Shown piece after piece: positions 12,091 through 21,586 of a stretch of 64,000 bases of DNA. A program made the position numbers and the translations under genes. Each line of letters starts with the position of its first letter. The stretch's first letter is position 1. This DNA is from Pontiella desulfatans (GTDB lineage: Bacteria > Verrucomicrobiota > Kiritimatiellia > Kiritimatiellales > Pontiellaceae): contig NZ_CAAHFG010000002.1 in the NCBI RefSeq assembly GCF_900890425.1, positions 372,001-436,000 of the forward strand, read 5' to 3'. Below the pieces are notes generated by a model, which had not been told where the DNA came from, ran no database searches, and was given only the letters and a program-made list of their open reading frames with translations.

Positions 12091-13338
12091 ATGAGTGGTT
12101 CGAAAGCCGATACAAGCCGGCGAATGGTACTTGGTCGCTACGACTACGCGGCGTTCCAGAGCTTTTTCTCCTATGCGTCCGGCACGGTTGTCCTGCCGGT
12201 TGCCTTGGTGGCGCTTGCTCGCGACCTCGGCTTCGACCTCGAGGAAGGCGGCATGACCGAGGGCGGGCTGTTGCACTTTACCCGCACGTTTTTCGTGATG
12301 GCATCCATGCTGTTTTGCGGGATAGCGGCCGGTCGCTGGGGCAAGCGCCGTTCCATGGGCGTGGCTGTGTTGCTGATGGGGACGGGCGTCTTGCTGTGCG
12401 CGTGGGCCCCCTCCTATGCGGTGCTTCTGTTGGCGCTCATGGTGGCGGGGTTGGGGGAGGGCGTGCTCGAAGGGCTGGCCACGCCTTTTGTCCAGGACTT
12501 GCATCCGGATGAACCGGCGCGCTACATCAACCTGACCCATGCCTTCTGGCCGGTCGGGGTGTTGGCAACGGTTTTGGTTTCGGGCGGTCTGCTCGCGCTC
12601 GGGGTGTCCTGGCGGTTGTTGGTTGCGGGCATTGCCTTGGTGGCATTTGTTGCCGCGGCCCTGCTGCTGCTTCCCGAATCCAAGCTCCGGAAATATCCGG
12701 AGCACCCCGCCCCGATCCATTGGAAAACCATTTGGGGGCAAGCGCGGCAGATTCTCGGCATACCCCGTTTTTGGCTTTTTTTCTGCGCCATGTTCCTGGC
12801 TGGCGGCGGCGAGTTTTGCCTTACGTTTTGGAGTGCCAGCCATATCCAGCTCAACTTTGGCGCCTCGGCATGGGCGGGTGGAATCGGAACGGCCTGCTTT
12901 GCCGGCGGCATGATGTCGGGGCGCATTGGCTGGGGGATCATGCTCAAGCAGCACCACCTTAGGCAGGTGGTGTTTTGGTCGGCGCTGGCCGGAACATTGA
13001 TCGCGTTGCCCATCCCTCAGCTATCCAACCTATGGGTACTTTTCGGCCTGCTGTTCATGGTGGGCGTTGCCACGGCGCCGTTCTGGCCGACCGTCCAGAG
13101 CTATTGCGCCGACCGCCTGCCGCAGGCGGACACCACCATGCTGTTTGTTCTGCTCTCCTGCGCCGGTATTCCCGGTTGTGGATTCTTCACCTGGCTGATG
13201 GGATTCATCGGTAACCGGACCGGCGATTTGGCCACGGCGTTTTATCTGGTGCCCGCCTGCTTCCTCGCACTGGCGATCATCATTGCATTCGATGGGTGGA
13301 GATCTGCGCAAACGAATCCTCGGCGTGAAGCAAGCTAA
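12091..13338 (+). CDS. MFS transporter
   Basis: 415 residues from the ATG at 12091; ATG 12124 is the alternative. There are about twelve hydrophobic segments. The cytoplasmic loop-2 motif of the major facilitator superfamily is recognisable as GIAAGRWGKRRSMG near residue 85. The middle loop (LLPESKLRKYPEHPAPIHWK, about 190-210) separates two six-helix halves, and GGMMSGRIGWG appears in the second half. Glucose/fucose-permease-like members share this look, but I cannot name the substrate. The gene stands alone, downstream of a divergent toxin-antitoxin run. Confidence 0.8.
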   Translation: MSGSKADTSRRMVLGRYDYAAFQSFFSYASGTVVLPVALVALARDLGFDLEEGGMTEGGLLHFTRTFFVMASMLFCGIAAGRWGKRRSMGVAVLLMGTGVLLCAWAPSYAVLLLALMVAGLGEGVLEGLATPFVQDLHPDEPARYINLTHAFWPVGVLATVLVSGGLLALGVSWRLLVAGIALVAFVAAALLLLPESKLRKYPEHPAPIHWKTIWGQARQILGIPRFWLFFCAMFLAGGGEFCLTFWSASHIQLNFGASAWAGGIGTACFAGGMMSGRIGWGIMLKQHHLRQVVFWSALAGTLIALPIPQLSNLWVLFGLLFMVGVATAPFWPTVQSYCADRLPQADTTMLFVLLSCAGIPGCGFFTWLMGFIGNRTGDLATAFYLVPACFLALAIIIAFDGWRSAQTNPRREAS

Positions 13339-13370
13339 AGCAACGATCGTGAATTTCGAATTGGATGCAT

Positions 13371-13390
13371 GTAGTACAGGCTTTAGCCTG
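13371..13390 (+). repeat. REP hairpin (GTAG head), upstream of RAYT
   Basis: gtagtacaggctttagcctg: a GTAG tetranucleotide, then the stem CAGGC/GCCTG around a TTTA centre. An identical copy occurs at 14070-14089, an inverted relative at 14017-14036, and related elements at 45993 and 55548. Confidence 0.75.
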
Positions 13391-13411
13391 AATCCCAGCA
13401 AAGGAGGTTCC

Positions 13412-14011
13412 ATGTACAACTGGCGGAAAATGAGCAAAGGGCAGCAGCAGGAAGTTCTTCAGCTTCGAGGCCAGCACGGTTGGCCGGCTCATAGCCCTCC
13501 CCATTTTAACTCCGACGGTTGGACGCACTACCATCTTAGCGCGGCCTGTTTTGAGCATGTCCCAATCATTGGGCAAACGGCGGGGCGGATAATGTCATTT
13601 TCCGCCTTGCTATGTTCGGTGCTCGGCCAAACGGGCGATACGGTGTTCGCATGGTGCGTGCTGCCGAACCATTGGCATGCCCTGGTTGGGACGAACGATT
13701 TGAAGCGTGTATTGAAACGCATTGCCCAGATGCATGGCAAAAGTTCGTTTGAGTGGAATGGCGATGACCATGCGAGGGGACGGCAGTGCTGGCATTGTTG
13801 TTCGGATCGTCGGATTCGTTCGGAGAATCATTTCCATGCAACCCGAAACTACATTCACCACAATCCAGTAAAGCATGGGTACGTGAAGAAGTGGGACGAC
13901 TGGGCGTTATCGAGTGCGAGGGATTATCTCGATACCGTCGGCAAGGAAGAGGCGCTTTCGTTTTGGCGGGAATATCCTGTTCTCGGAATGGGGGATAAGT
14001 GGGATGTCTGA
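13412..14011 (+). CDS. REP-associated tyrosine transposase (RAYT, Y1/IS200-like)
   Basis: 199 residues. Y1 HUH-superfamily single-strand nuclease. The HUH motif is HWH in CVLPNHWHALV near residue 90, and the catalytic Tyr is in NYIHHNPVKHGYV near residue 150. The start ATG has a perfect AAGGAGG upstream. The longer open frame to 13283 is only readthrough of the preceding spacer. RAYTs are single-copy domesticated relatives of IS200 transposases that recognise GTAG/GGAG-headed REP hairpins. Three such hairpins flank this gene within 60 bases, and more occur tens of kilobases away. Confidence 0.9.
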   Translation: MYNWRKMSKGQQQEVLQLRGQHGWPAHSPPHFNSDGWTHYHLSAACFEHVPIIGQTAGRIMSFSALLCSVLGQTGDTVFAWCVLPNHWHALVGTNDLKRVLKRIAQMHGKSSFEWNGDDHARGRQCWHCCSDRRIRSENHFHATRNYIHHNPVKHGYVKKWDDWALSSARDYLDTVGKEEALSFWREYPVLGMGDKWDV

Positions 14012-14016
14012 CGGGG

Positions 14017-14036
14017 CACGCTAAAGCGTGGACTAC
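14017..14036 (-). repeat. Inverted REP hairpin downstream of RAYT
   Basis: Read on the minus strand it is gtagtccacgctttagcgtg: the same GTAG head and TTTA centre as the copy at 13371, but the stem is CACGC/GCGTG. It begins 5 bases after the RAYT stop codon. Confidence 0.72.
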
Positions 14037-14069
14037 ATGCAATGTGGTTCAACTTGAGGATTGATGCAT

Positions 14070-14089
14070 GTAGTACAGGCTTTAGCCTG
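14070..14089 (+). repeat. REP hairpin, second direct copy
   Basis: Identical to 13371-13390, including the preceding gatgcat. With the inverted copy at 14017 it makes a BIME-like pair, seven bases before the 3' end of the thymidine phosphorylase gene. Confidence 0.75.
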
Positions 14090-14096
14090 CCTGCCG

Positions 14097-15380
14097 TTAG
14101 GCGGCGTTGAGATCAATGACTTCGATGATGAGCGGAGGGGATTCAACGGGTTCTGCGGAAACTTCAAACGCGGAACCGAGCAACTGACGAAGCTGCGCTT
14201 CGTCTTCGTGGCCGTTGGAGTGGAGGATGCAGAGCGGTTCGCCAGCCTCGACGCGCTCGCCGATTTTCTTGAGGTCGGAAAGGCCGACGGCATGGTCGAT
14301 GGTATCGGTGGTCTTCGCGCGCCCGGCGCCGAGCAGCAGCGATGCGCGGCCGAGGGCCTCGGCATCGGCCTTGGAAACATAGCCGGATTTCGGGGCGTTC
14401 AGGGGAATCTGGTTTCCGGCAACCGGTAGTCCGGCGGAAAGGTTGCCACCGTGGCAGGCGACCATCTGCTTGAATTTTTCCATGGCGGAGCCGTCGAGCA
14501 AGGCCTGTACGGTCCTGCGGACGGGCATCGCGGCGGTCCCGAGCATGCGGTTCGCAAGTTCGATCGTGAGGCCCTGGGAGTCGGCGGGGCCTTTGCCCTC
14601 AAGGATGTCGAGCGATTCCCTGATCTCGAGCGCGTTCCCGACGGTGCGGCCGAGCGGTTGGTTCATGTCGGTGATGAGCGCAACAACCTTTTTGCCCATG
14701 GCAACGCCGGTGTCGACCAGGCCTCTGGCGAGCGCCCGTGCGTTTTCAATGTCCTTCATGAAGGCGCCGGAACCGCACTTGACGTCGAGCACAAGCGCGT
14801 CGATGCCCTCCGCCATTTTCTTGGACATGATGCTCGAAACAATCAGCGGGATGGAGGGTACGGTGGCAGTGACGTCGCGCAGGGCATAGAGCTTTTTGTC
14901 GGCCGGGGCAATCTCGGCGGTTTGGCCGATCATGGAGCATCCGACCTGTTCGAGCGTCCGGAAAAACTCCTCTTCGCCAAGGCCGACGCGGTAGCCGGGA
15001 ATGGATTCGAGCTTGTCGAGCGTGCCGCCGGTAATGCCGAGGCCGCGCCCGGAGATCATCGGGACGGTGGCGCCACAGGCGGCGACGAGCGGCGCGAGTG
15101 GGATGGAGATCTTGTCGCCGATGCCGCCGGTGGAATGTTTATCGACCTTGGTGCCGGGAATGCAGTCGGGGTTGATGACCTTGCCGGATTCCATCATGGC
15201 AACGGTGAGGTCGGCGGTTTCGCGGGCGGTCATACCGTTGAAGTAGATGGCCATGGCGAGCGCCGACATCTGGTAGTCGGGGATGCTTCCGTTGGTATAG
15301 CCTGCAATGAAGCCGCGGATTTCCCCGGTATCGAGTTCCGCGCCGTCCCTTTTCTTTTCGATGATCCATTGAGGTAGCAT
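14097..15380 (-). CDS. deoA: Thymidine (pyrimidine-nucleoside) phosphorylase
   Basis: 427 residues. Cleaves thymidine, and possibly uridine, with phosphate to base plus (deoxy)ribose 1-phosphate in nucleoside salvage. Family marks: MLPQWIIEKKRDG at the start, phosphate-site text KHSTGGIGDKISIPLAPLVAACG, SGRGLGITGGTLDKLESIPG, and MKDIENARALARGLVDTG. ATG 15380 begins the conserved fold; a TTG 12 codons upstream would only add unconserved sequence. Monocistronic here, with its 3' end close to REP hairpins. Thymidine versus general pyrimidine specificity is not resolved. Confidence 0.9.
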   Translation of the reverse strand: MLPQWIIEKKRDGAELDTGEIRGFIAGYTNGSIPDYQMSALAMAIYFNGMTARETADLTVAMMESGKVINPDCIPGTKVDKHSTGGIGDKISIPLAPLVAACGATVPMISGRGLGITGGTLDKLESIPGYRVGLGEEEFFRTLEQVGCSMIGQTAEIAPADKKLYALRDVTATVPSIPLIVSSIMSKKMAEGIDALVLDVKCGSGAFMKDIENARALARGLVDTGVAMGKKVVALITDMNQPLGRTVGNALEIRESLDILEGKGPADSQGLTIELANRMLGTAAMPVRRTVQALLDGSAMEKFKQMVACHGGNLSAGLPVAGNQIPLNAPKSGYVSKADAEALGRASLLLGAGRAKTTDTIDHAVGLSDLKKIGERVEAGEPLCILHSNGHEDEAQLRQLLGSAFEVSAEPVESPPLIIEVIDLNAA

Positions 15381-15477
15381 GGATGGAAGATAGGCCGCAG
15401 GGCGAATGAATGGCAACGCAAAACGGGAGCTTGTGGATGAAGGCTTATTTGCTATCGTCTAAGTCCCAACAACAGGA

Positions 15478-18400
15478 ATGCCGATGAAGATGCACAAGAG
15501 ACCTTCCCTGAAACTCCTTGGCTTGCCCTATGAAGCGACGGTGGCCTTGGTGTATCTTCTTTTCGCCTTGGCATGGATCTTCTTTTCCGATCTGGCCCTG
15601 GAGATCTCCGTTCGCGACCCGCAACGGATCCTCGATCTGCAAACCTACAAGGGGTTTGCGTTTGTCGGCGTGACGGCCTTGATCCTCTTTTATGTCCTCC
15701 ACCGCATTTTCCAACGGTTCCGGAATATCCATGAATGCCTGGAATTGAGTGAAGAGCGCTATCGCATGCTGATTGAATGCCAGTCGGATTTGGTGGTGAA
15801 GGTGGATGTTGAAGGACGCTTCCTATACGTGAGCCCGACCTATTGCGAAATGTTCGGCAAGACCGAGGATTCCTTGCTGGGCAATACGTTCATGCCGTTG
15901 GTTCATGAGGACGATGTGGCGGCAACCGAGGAGGCGATGAAGTCGCTGTTCGAACCGCCTTTCCAGGCCTACATGGAACAACGGGCGCTGACCAAGGATG
16001 GTTGGAGGTTCTTTGCCTGGCAGGATACCGCCATTCTCGACGAAGAGGGCAACGTCAAGGAGATCATCGGGGTCGGCCGCGATATCTCAAAGCGCAAGGA
16101 GAGCGACGACCGCCTGCGTCTGGCAACGAATGCCGCGCAGATCGGAATCTGGGAATACCGGTTCGATGACAAAAGGCTGATCTGGGATGAACAAATGTTC
16201 GCGCTCTACGACGTGGAGCCGGCCAGGTTCGGCGGGTATATTGAAGACTGGGAAAGCACGCTCCATCCGGACGACCTCGAATCGGCCCGCCGGGTCTTTG
16301 CGGATCTGCTGCGTGGAGAAACCGTGTATTCGACGGAGTTCCGGATCGTGTGGCGCGATGGCAGCGTGCACCATATCAAGGCGTTGGCGGAAATCAAGCG
16401 GGACGCGGTCGGGCATCCCGTGCAGGCTGTTGGCACCAACTGGGACGTCTCGAAGCAGCGTCAAATGGTGGCGGCCCTTAGGGCCAGCGAGCAGGACTAT
16501 CGCCAATTGTTCGAGAACATGACTGCCGGGTTCGTGGTGCTCGAGGTGGTGCGCGATGATGCCGGAAAGCCCGTCGACTATAAAATCGTTCAAGCCAACC
16601 GCGCGGCGGAAGAGATCGGGGGCATGAGCCGCGCGCAGGTTGTTGGGCGGCTGATTAAAGAGGAATTCAGCCCCTTTGAAACCTACTGGCTCGACCAGTT
16701 CGCCCAGGTGGCCGAAAGCGGGCAACCGGCCGTCTTTGAGAATGAAGTGTCCTCGATTGGCCAAGTGTTGTCGGCCAGGGTATTCCAGCCCAAACCCGGA
16801 TACCTCGCGCTGGTGATTTCCGACAACACCGCCCGCCGCCAGGCCGAGGAGGCCTACCGGGCCAGCAACGAACGCCTCCAGCTGGCCACCACGGCCGCGC
16901 AGATTGGCATTTGGGAATATGAGGTCGGACCGGACCGGTTGATTTGGGACGAGCAGATGTTTGCTCTTTACGACATGGAGCGCCCTGAGTTCGAAGATAA
17001 TTTCGAATCGTGGGAAAAACGCGTTCACCCTGAAGATCTCGAAGCAACCAAGGCCGAGCTTGCGCACTGCATCGATAGCGGTTCGGATCTGAATCTCAGT
17101 TTCAGGATTTTTTGGCGCGATGGCAGCATCCACCACATCCGCAACCTCGCAACCATCGCATACGACGCCGATGGCAATGCACTCAGTATAGTCGGCGCCA
17201 ACTGGGATGTCACCGAAAGCAAGCAGGCCGAACGCGAGTTGGAGGAGTCGCGCCGCTTCCTCCGGGCGATCCTGGATATGATCCCCGTCGGGGTCTTTTG
17301 GAAGGGGTTGGACTTCCGATACCTCGGTGCCAACCAGACCTTCCTGCAGGATAAGGGACTCGGGGATCCGATGGACATCATCGGAAAGGATGACTATGCC
17401 ATAAACACCGACCCGGCATCTTGCGACGGCTACCGCGCCGACGACCGCAACGTGATTGAATCCGGCGAACCCTTGCTCAACATCGAGGAAACCCATGGCG
17501 TCGCCAGCGGCGAAATCCGCCACCTGCTGACGAGTAAGATTCCCATGCGCAACGTCGAGGGCGAGGTTGTCGGGGTGCTTGGGGCCTATGTCGACATCAC
17601 GCAGGTCAAGCTGCTGGAGGAGGAGCGCCACCGGGTGCAACGGCAATTGCAGCACATTGTCGATAATACCAACGACATGATCTTCCAGATCGATCTTAAA
17701 GGCAATTTCATCTATGCAAACTCGGCGGCCAAGGCGCTGACCGGCTATGCGGCGGATGAATTGGTCTCGAAGAATGTCATGGAGTTGATCCTTCCTGAAT
17801 TCCAGGCCATGGTGCAGGGCCGCATCGAAAACCGGATCGGCGGCAATCCCGAGACCGGGCATTTTGCATTCCAGATCCGCCACAAGGACGGGCATTGCCT
17901 ATGGGTGGAGCTTGCGACGAGTGGGGCCTACGACACCAAGGGGGAACTGGAGTCCATGCAGGCCGTTGCCCGCGATATCTCCACCCGCAAACATGCGGAG
18001 ACCGAACTCGAAGAGTCGAGGAGTTTCCTTCAGACCATCATCAATACCATTCCCGCGCGCGTGTTCTGGAAAGATCTCCACTCGGTCTATATGGGTTGCA
18101 ATACCTCCTTCGCCACGGATTCCGGCGTGGGCGATCCGGAAGACCTGGTCGGGAAAAGCGATTTTGACATGAGCTGGGGCGAGGCCGAGGCCGAGCTTTA
18201 CCGCGCCGACGACCAGTCCGTGATCGAGAGCGGCGAGCCCAGGTTGAATTTCGAGGAAAGCCAGACCCGGCCCGATGGGTCGGTTTTCTGGCTGAGCACC
18301 AGCAAGGTGCCCATCCACAATAGCGTCGGCGAAATCATCGGCGTGCTGGGTGCGTACCAGGATATAACGGATCGAAAGGCACTGGAGGAGGAGCGTACGC

Positions 18401-19911
18401 GTCTCTTTGCCGCCATCAACCAGACGGCCGAGGCCATCGTCATCATGAAAACCGACGGCATCATCGAGTATGTGAACCCCGCTTTCGAGTCGGTCACCGG
18501 TTTTTCCCGGCAGGAGGCCGTTGGCGTTAGTCTGGCCATCATCAAGAGCGGCAAGCACGACGATGAGTTCTATTCAAAAATCTGGAGAACCATCGAAGCC
18601 GGAAAGATCTGGCGAGGCCGGATCGTCAACCGCCACAAGGATGGTTCATACTATACGGTCGAGGCCGCCATCTCGCCGGTGCGCGATGCCGATGGCGAGA
18701 TCGTCAACCATGTGGTTTCAATCCGCGATATCAGCCAGGAGGTCGAACTCGAGGCCCACATGCGCCAGGCCCAGAAGATGGATGCCGTCGGGCGCCTGGC
18801 CGGAGGAGTTGCGCACGACTTCAACAACATTCTCCAATCCATCCTTGGCTTCAGTGGAATCCTCCTCTCGGAACTGGAGGCGGGATCGCCGCAATTCCAG
18901 GATGTGGACGAGATCCGCAAGGCGGCCCGCCGCGCCGGCGACCTCACCCGCCAACTGCTCACGCTCAGCCGCAAGCACAATGTGGAATACGCCGTCCAGA
19001 ACCTTAACGAAATCATCCGCAACAGCGAACGCATGATGGAGCGGCTGATCGGGGAGAATATTGACCTCGTTTTCGACCTTCAGGCCGATCTGCAACCCGT
19101 ACGGGTCGATCTTGGCCAAATTGAACAGATCCTGCTGAACCTCTATATCAACGCACGCGATGCCATGCCAGATGGAGGAACCCTCACCGTGGCCACCCGC
19201 AATGTCATGGCAGCGGAGGATGGGGGCATCGTCGAGGAGGGGGCGGGGAACGATCATGTTTGCCTCTGTGTCCATGATACCGGGGTCGGCATCCGCGAAG
19301 AGGTCCGCGAGCACCTTTTCGAGCCGTTCTTCACCACCAAAAAGGTGGGCGAGGGGACTGGTTTGGGGCTATCCGTCGTCTACGGCATTGTCCAGCAGCA
19401 TGGAGGCTGGATCGATGTCTCAAGCAAGGTCGGCGAGGGGGCCAAGTTCAAGGTCTACCTTCCGGCATTCGACCGTTGCGAGCTCGATGGTTCCTCTGCC
19501 CAGGAACCGGAGGAAACCACGGACACTCCACTCGGGCGCGGGGAGCACATCGTGGTGGTGGAGGACGATGCCACCCTGTGCGACCTAACCAGGCGGATGC
19601 TCCAGGATGCCGGCTATGCCGTGGTTTCCGCAGTCAACCGCGAGCAAGCACTGCTCGCGTTGGAAGGCGCCGCATGCAACCTGTTGTTCTCCGATGTCGT
19701 GCTGCCGGATGGCACCGGCATCGAGCTGGCGCGGCAGGTGCGGGAGCGGTTCGGGAATATTCCCGTGCTGCTCTGCAGTGGCTATTCCCACGATGCGGAA
19801 ACACACGACTCTTTGCAGTCCAATGGATTCCGGTATCTCCAGAAGCCCGTGGCCTCCATGAAACTGTTGCAAACCGTTCGGGAAATGCTTGATGAAGCCG
19901 CACGTTTATAG
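15478..19911 (+). CDS. Eight-PAS hybrid sensor histidine kinase
   Basis: 1,477 residues, membrane anchored. Two N-terminal hydrophobic segments (about 20-40 and 60-78) are followed by eight PAS units starting near residues 90, 214, 337, 463, 592, 720, 848 and 976. Then come HisKA with phospho-acceptor H1113 (GGVAHDFNN), a HATPase domain (NLYINARDAMPDGG, DTGVGI, FTTKKVGEGTGLGLS) and a C-terminal receiver with phospho-acceptor D1406 (LLFSDVVLPDG). Units 2 and 4 share AAQIGIWEY and LIWDEQMFALYD. Units 5 and 7 share YRADD, VIESGEP and LN.EE, pointing to internal duplication. A lone receiver protein follows 33 bases later, probably in the same operon. The signal sensed is unknown. Confidence 0.92.
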   Translation: MPMKMHKRPSLKLLGLPYEATVALVYLLFALAWIFFSDLALEISVRDPQRILDLQTYKGFAFVGVTALILFYVLHRIFQRFRNIHECLELSEERYRMLIECQSDLVVKVDVEGRFLYVSPTYCEMFGKTEDSLLGNTFMPLVHEDDVAATEEAMKSLFEPPFQAYMEQRALTKDGWRFFAWQDTAILDEEGNVKEIIGVGRDISKRKESDDRLRLATNAAQIGIWEYRFDDKRLIWDEQMFALYDVEPARFGGYIEDWESTLHPDDLESARRVFADLLRGETVYSTEFRIVWRDGSVHHIKALAEIKRDAVGHPVQAVGTNWDVSKQRQMVAALRASEQDYRQLFENMTAGFVVLEVVRDDAGKPVDYKIVQANRAAEEIGGMSRAQVVGRLIKEEFSPFETYWLDQFAQVAESGQPAVFENEVSSIGQVLSARVFQPKPGYLALVISDNTARRQAEEAYRASNERLQLATTAAQIGIWEYEVGPDRLIWDEQMFALYDMERPEFEDNFESWEKRVHPEDLEATKAELAHCIDSGSDLNLSFRIFWRDGSIHHIRNLATIAYDADGNALSIVGANWDVTESKQAERELEESRRFLRAILDMIPVGVFWKGLDFRYLGANQTFLQDKGLGDPMDIIGKDDYAINTDPASCDGYRADDRNVIESGEPLLNIEETHGVASGEIRHLLTSKIPMRNVEGEVVGVLGAYVDITQVKLLEEERHRVQRQLQHIVDNTNDMIFQIDLKGNFIYANSAAKALTGYAADELVSKNVMELILPEFQAMVQGRIENRIGGNPETGHFAFQIRHKDGHCLWVELATSGAYDTKGELESMQAVARDISTRKHAETELEESRSFLQTIINTIPARVFWKDLHSVYMGCNTSFATDSGVGDPEDLVGKSDFDMSWGEAEAELYRADDQSVIESGEPRLNFEESQTRPDGSVFWLSTSKVPIHNSVGEIIGVLGAYQDITDRKALEEERTRLFAAINQTAEAIVIMKTDGIIEYVNPAFESVTGFSRQEAVGVSLAIIKSGKHDDEFYSKIWRTIEAGKIWRGRIVNRHKDGSYYTVEAAISPVRDADGEIVNHVVSIRDISQEVELEAHMRQAQKMDAVGRLAGGVAHDFNNILQSILGFSGILLSELEAGSPQFQDVDEIRKAARRAGDLTRQLLTLSRKHNVEYAVQNLNEIIRNSERMMERLIGENIDLVFDLQADLQPVRVDLGQIEQILLNLYINARDAMPDGGTLTVATRNVMAAEDGGIVEEGAGNDHVCLCVHDTGVGIREEVREHLFEPFFTTKKVGEGTGLGLSVVYGIVQQHGGWIDVSSKVGEGAKFKVYLPAFDRCELDGSSAQEPEETTDTPLGRGEHIVVVEDDATLCDLTRRMLQDAGYAVVSAVNREQALLALEGAACNLLFSDVVLPDGTGIELARQVRERFGNIPVLLCSGYSHDAETHDSLQSNGFRYLQKPVASMKLLQTVREMLDEAARL

Positions 19912-19944
19912 TCCACTATGCCAATCTTCCAAGGAGCGAGAACC

Positions 19945-20307
19945 ATGCCGCGCATACTGATAATCGACGACGACGAAACCATCCGGAATGTCTTCCAGCG
20001 TTTCCTGACCGGCAAGGGGTTCGATGTTTCCGTGGCCCCCGACGGGCGAAAGGGATTGCGGGTGCTGGATGATGAGCAGGTCGATCTCGTGGTCACGGAT
20101 ATCATGATGCCCGAAACGGACGGCCTGGAAGTGGTGATGGCCATCCGGGGCAAGGGTACAGATATCCCCGTCATCGCCATGTCGGGGGGCATGCATGCCA
20201 TGCCGATGGATTTTCTTCCGATGGCCAAGAAGTTCGGCGCATGCAAGGTGCTCTACAAGCCCATCGAACTCGAAGACCTGCTTGCCGCTGTACAGGAAGC
20301 CCTTTAG
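19945..20307 (+). CDS. Stand-alone CheY-like response regulator
   Basis: 120 residues, receiver domain only. The acidic cluster IIDDDE is at residues 4-9, the phospho-acceptor is D52 (LVVTDIMMPE), and YKPIEL contains the conserved Lys near residue 107. There is no output domain. SD AAGGAG is 8 bases before ATG 19945; the longer frame to 19918 lacks an SD. Immediately downstream of the hybrid kinase, it is a likely phosphorelay partner. Confidence 0.88.
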   Translation: MPRILIIDDDETIRNVFQRFLTGKGFDVSVAPDGRKGLRVLDDEQVDLVVTDIMMPETDGLEVVMAIRGKGTDIPVIAMSGGMHAMPMDFLPMAKKFGACKVLYKPIELEDLLAAVQEAL

Positions 20308-20440
20308 CGCGTTCATCGCCACGTTGGCGAAGGGCGCGTGCCGCGCAAGCGGTCCTGCCGTTCGTTGGTTTTAGTCGAAACCGTTTGTCATTCCCCAGAG
20401 CGGCTTGTAGCTTCCAAGGCACTAGGGCAGGAGGTCCCGC

Positions 20441-21586
20441 ATGGTTAAGGAACGGCCAACGCCGTGGCAGGTGATGGAAAGCCTGGCGGATATCGTATCG
20501 AAGGCCTATGGCGAAAAACGCGCCAAGGCAACGGGAACGATCCAGTTTGTTCTCTCGCATGCGGATGGACTGCTGGAGTGCCACCTTGTTGCCGATGGCG
20601 GGAACGTCCGGCTATGCGAGGGGAGGGCTGATCGCCCGGAAGTAACCTTGTGTTCCTCCTTCTACGACTGGCTGGACTTGGCCGGAGGACGGTTGCATCC
20701 CGTACTAGGGGTGATCCGCGGCAAACTTAAATTTTCAGGGAAGACATCGCTTTTCGCCGCGCTCATGCCGGACGATGCCTTCTGGGAGACGGTGGACAAC
20801 CGGGTGCAGGATCCTCCAACCCCTTTTGAAATGAATCCAGTCCGGCACTGGAAAAAGCCGCAGAAGGTCGTGGTGTTGAATGGCTCGCCGCGCGGGGAGG
20901 GCGGATATACCGAGTTCTATCTCAGGGCGTTCCTAGCCGGGCTCGGTCGGAAGGGCGTCGGGATTGAAACCATTCACTTGAGGGAACTGGATATCCGCCA
21001 GTGCTCCGGATGCTGGCAATGCTGGCTGAAAGGGACGGGGGAGTGCGTATTCCAGGACGATTTCCAGCGTGTGCGCGATCGGGTTTGGCAGGCTGATTTG
21101 GTGGTGTTCGCTTTTCCGCTATACGTGGACGGCATGCCATCGTTGCTGAAAAACCTATTGGACCGTTCGGTTGGAAGCAGTTCGCCCTTCATGGTTGAGG
21201 GGATTTGGAAGACACGCCATCCCCGTCGCGTTGCTCGGGACCAGGCCTGTGTGGTCCTGTCCATTTGCGGTTTTCTTGAAATGGATAATTTCGATGCCGT
21301 CAAGGCCCACGTCAGGCAGGTTTCCCATAACCTCCATCTACCGGTTGTCGCCGGAATCTATCGTTCGGCGGCCATGTATCTGCATGGTAACCCAACGGTG
21401 TATCGGCAACTGAATGAGGTGCTCGATGCCATGGCGCGGGCAGGGGCCGAAATTGTCGAAAAGGGGCTGGTCCGGCGCAAAACCATGCGGCGCATAGAAC
21501 AGCAACCCTGTACGCCGAAAGTATTCAGAAAAGAGTCCAACTTTTACTGGACGCACAAAGTCGGCAGCGGCGACGCCGATTACTAA
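20441..21586 (+). CDS. SCP2-like domain fused to NADPH-dependent FMN reductase-type flavodoxin
   Basis: 381 residues. Residues about 1-120 resemble an SCP2/sterol-carrier-like lipid-binding domain (TIQFVLSHADGLLECHLVADGG... RADRPEVTLCSSFYDWLDLAGGRLHPVLGVIRGKLKFSG). Residues about 145-340 are a flavodoxin-like NAD(P)H:FMN oxidoreductase: KVVVLNGSPRGEGGYTEFYL (FMN phosphate loop), CSGCWQCWLKGTGECVFQDDF and VVFAFPLYVDGMPSLLKNLLDR. AGGAGG precedes the ATG by 6 bases. The CxxCxxCW cysteines are typical of iron-sulfur-flavoprotein-like members. The fusion may place a flavin redox site next to a bound lipid; this is inference. Confidence 0.75.
   Translation: MVKERPTPWQVMESLADIVSKAYGEKRAKATGTIQFVLSHADGLLECHLVADGGNVRLCEGRADRPEVTLCSSFYDWLDLAGGRLHPVLGVIRGKLKFSGKTSLFAALMPDDAFWETVDNRVQDPPTPFEMNPVRHWKKPQKVVVLNGSPRGEGGYTEFYLRAFLAGLGRKGVGIETIHLRELDIRQCSGCWQCWLKGTGECVFQDDFQRVRDRVWQADLVVFAFPLYVDGMPSLLKNLLDRSVGSSSPFMVEGIWKTRHPRRVARDQACVVLSICGFLEMDNFDAVKAHVRQVSHNLHLPVVAGIYRSAAMYLHGNPTVYRQLNEVLDAMARAGAEIVEKGLVRRKTMRRIEQQPCTPKVFRKESNFYWTHKVGSGDADY

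Noticed and set aside
13325..13345. caagctaaagc as another REP copy
   Set aside because: It has no GTAG head on either strand and no paired stem; at most an eroded remnant.
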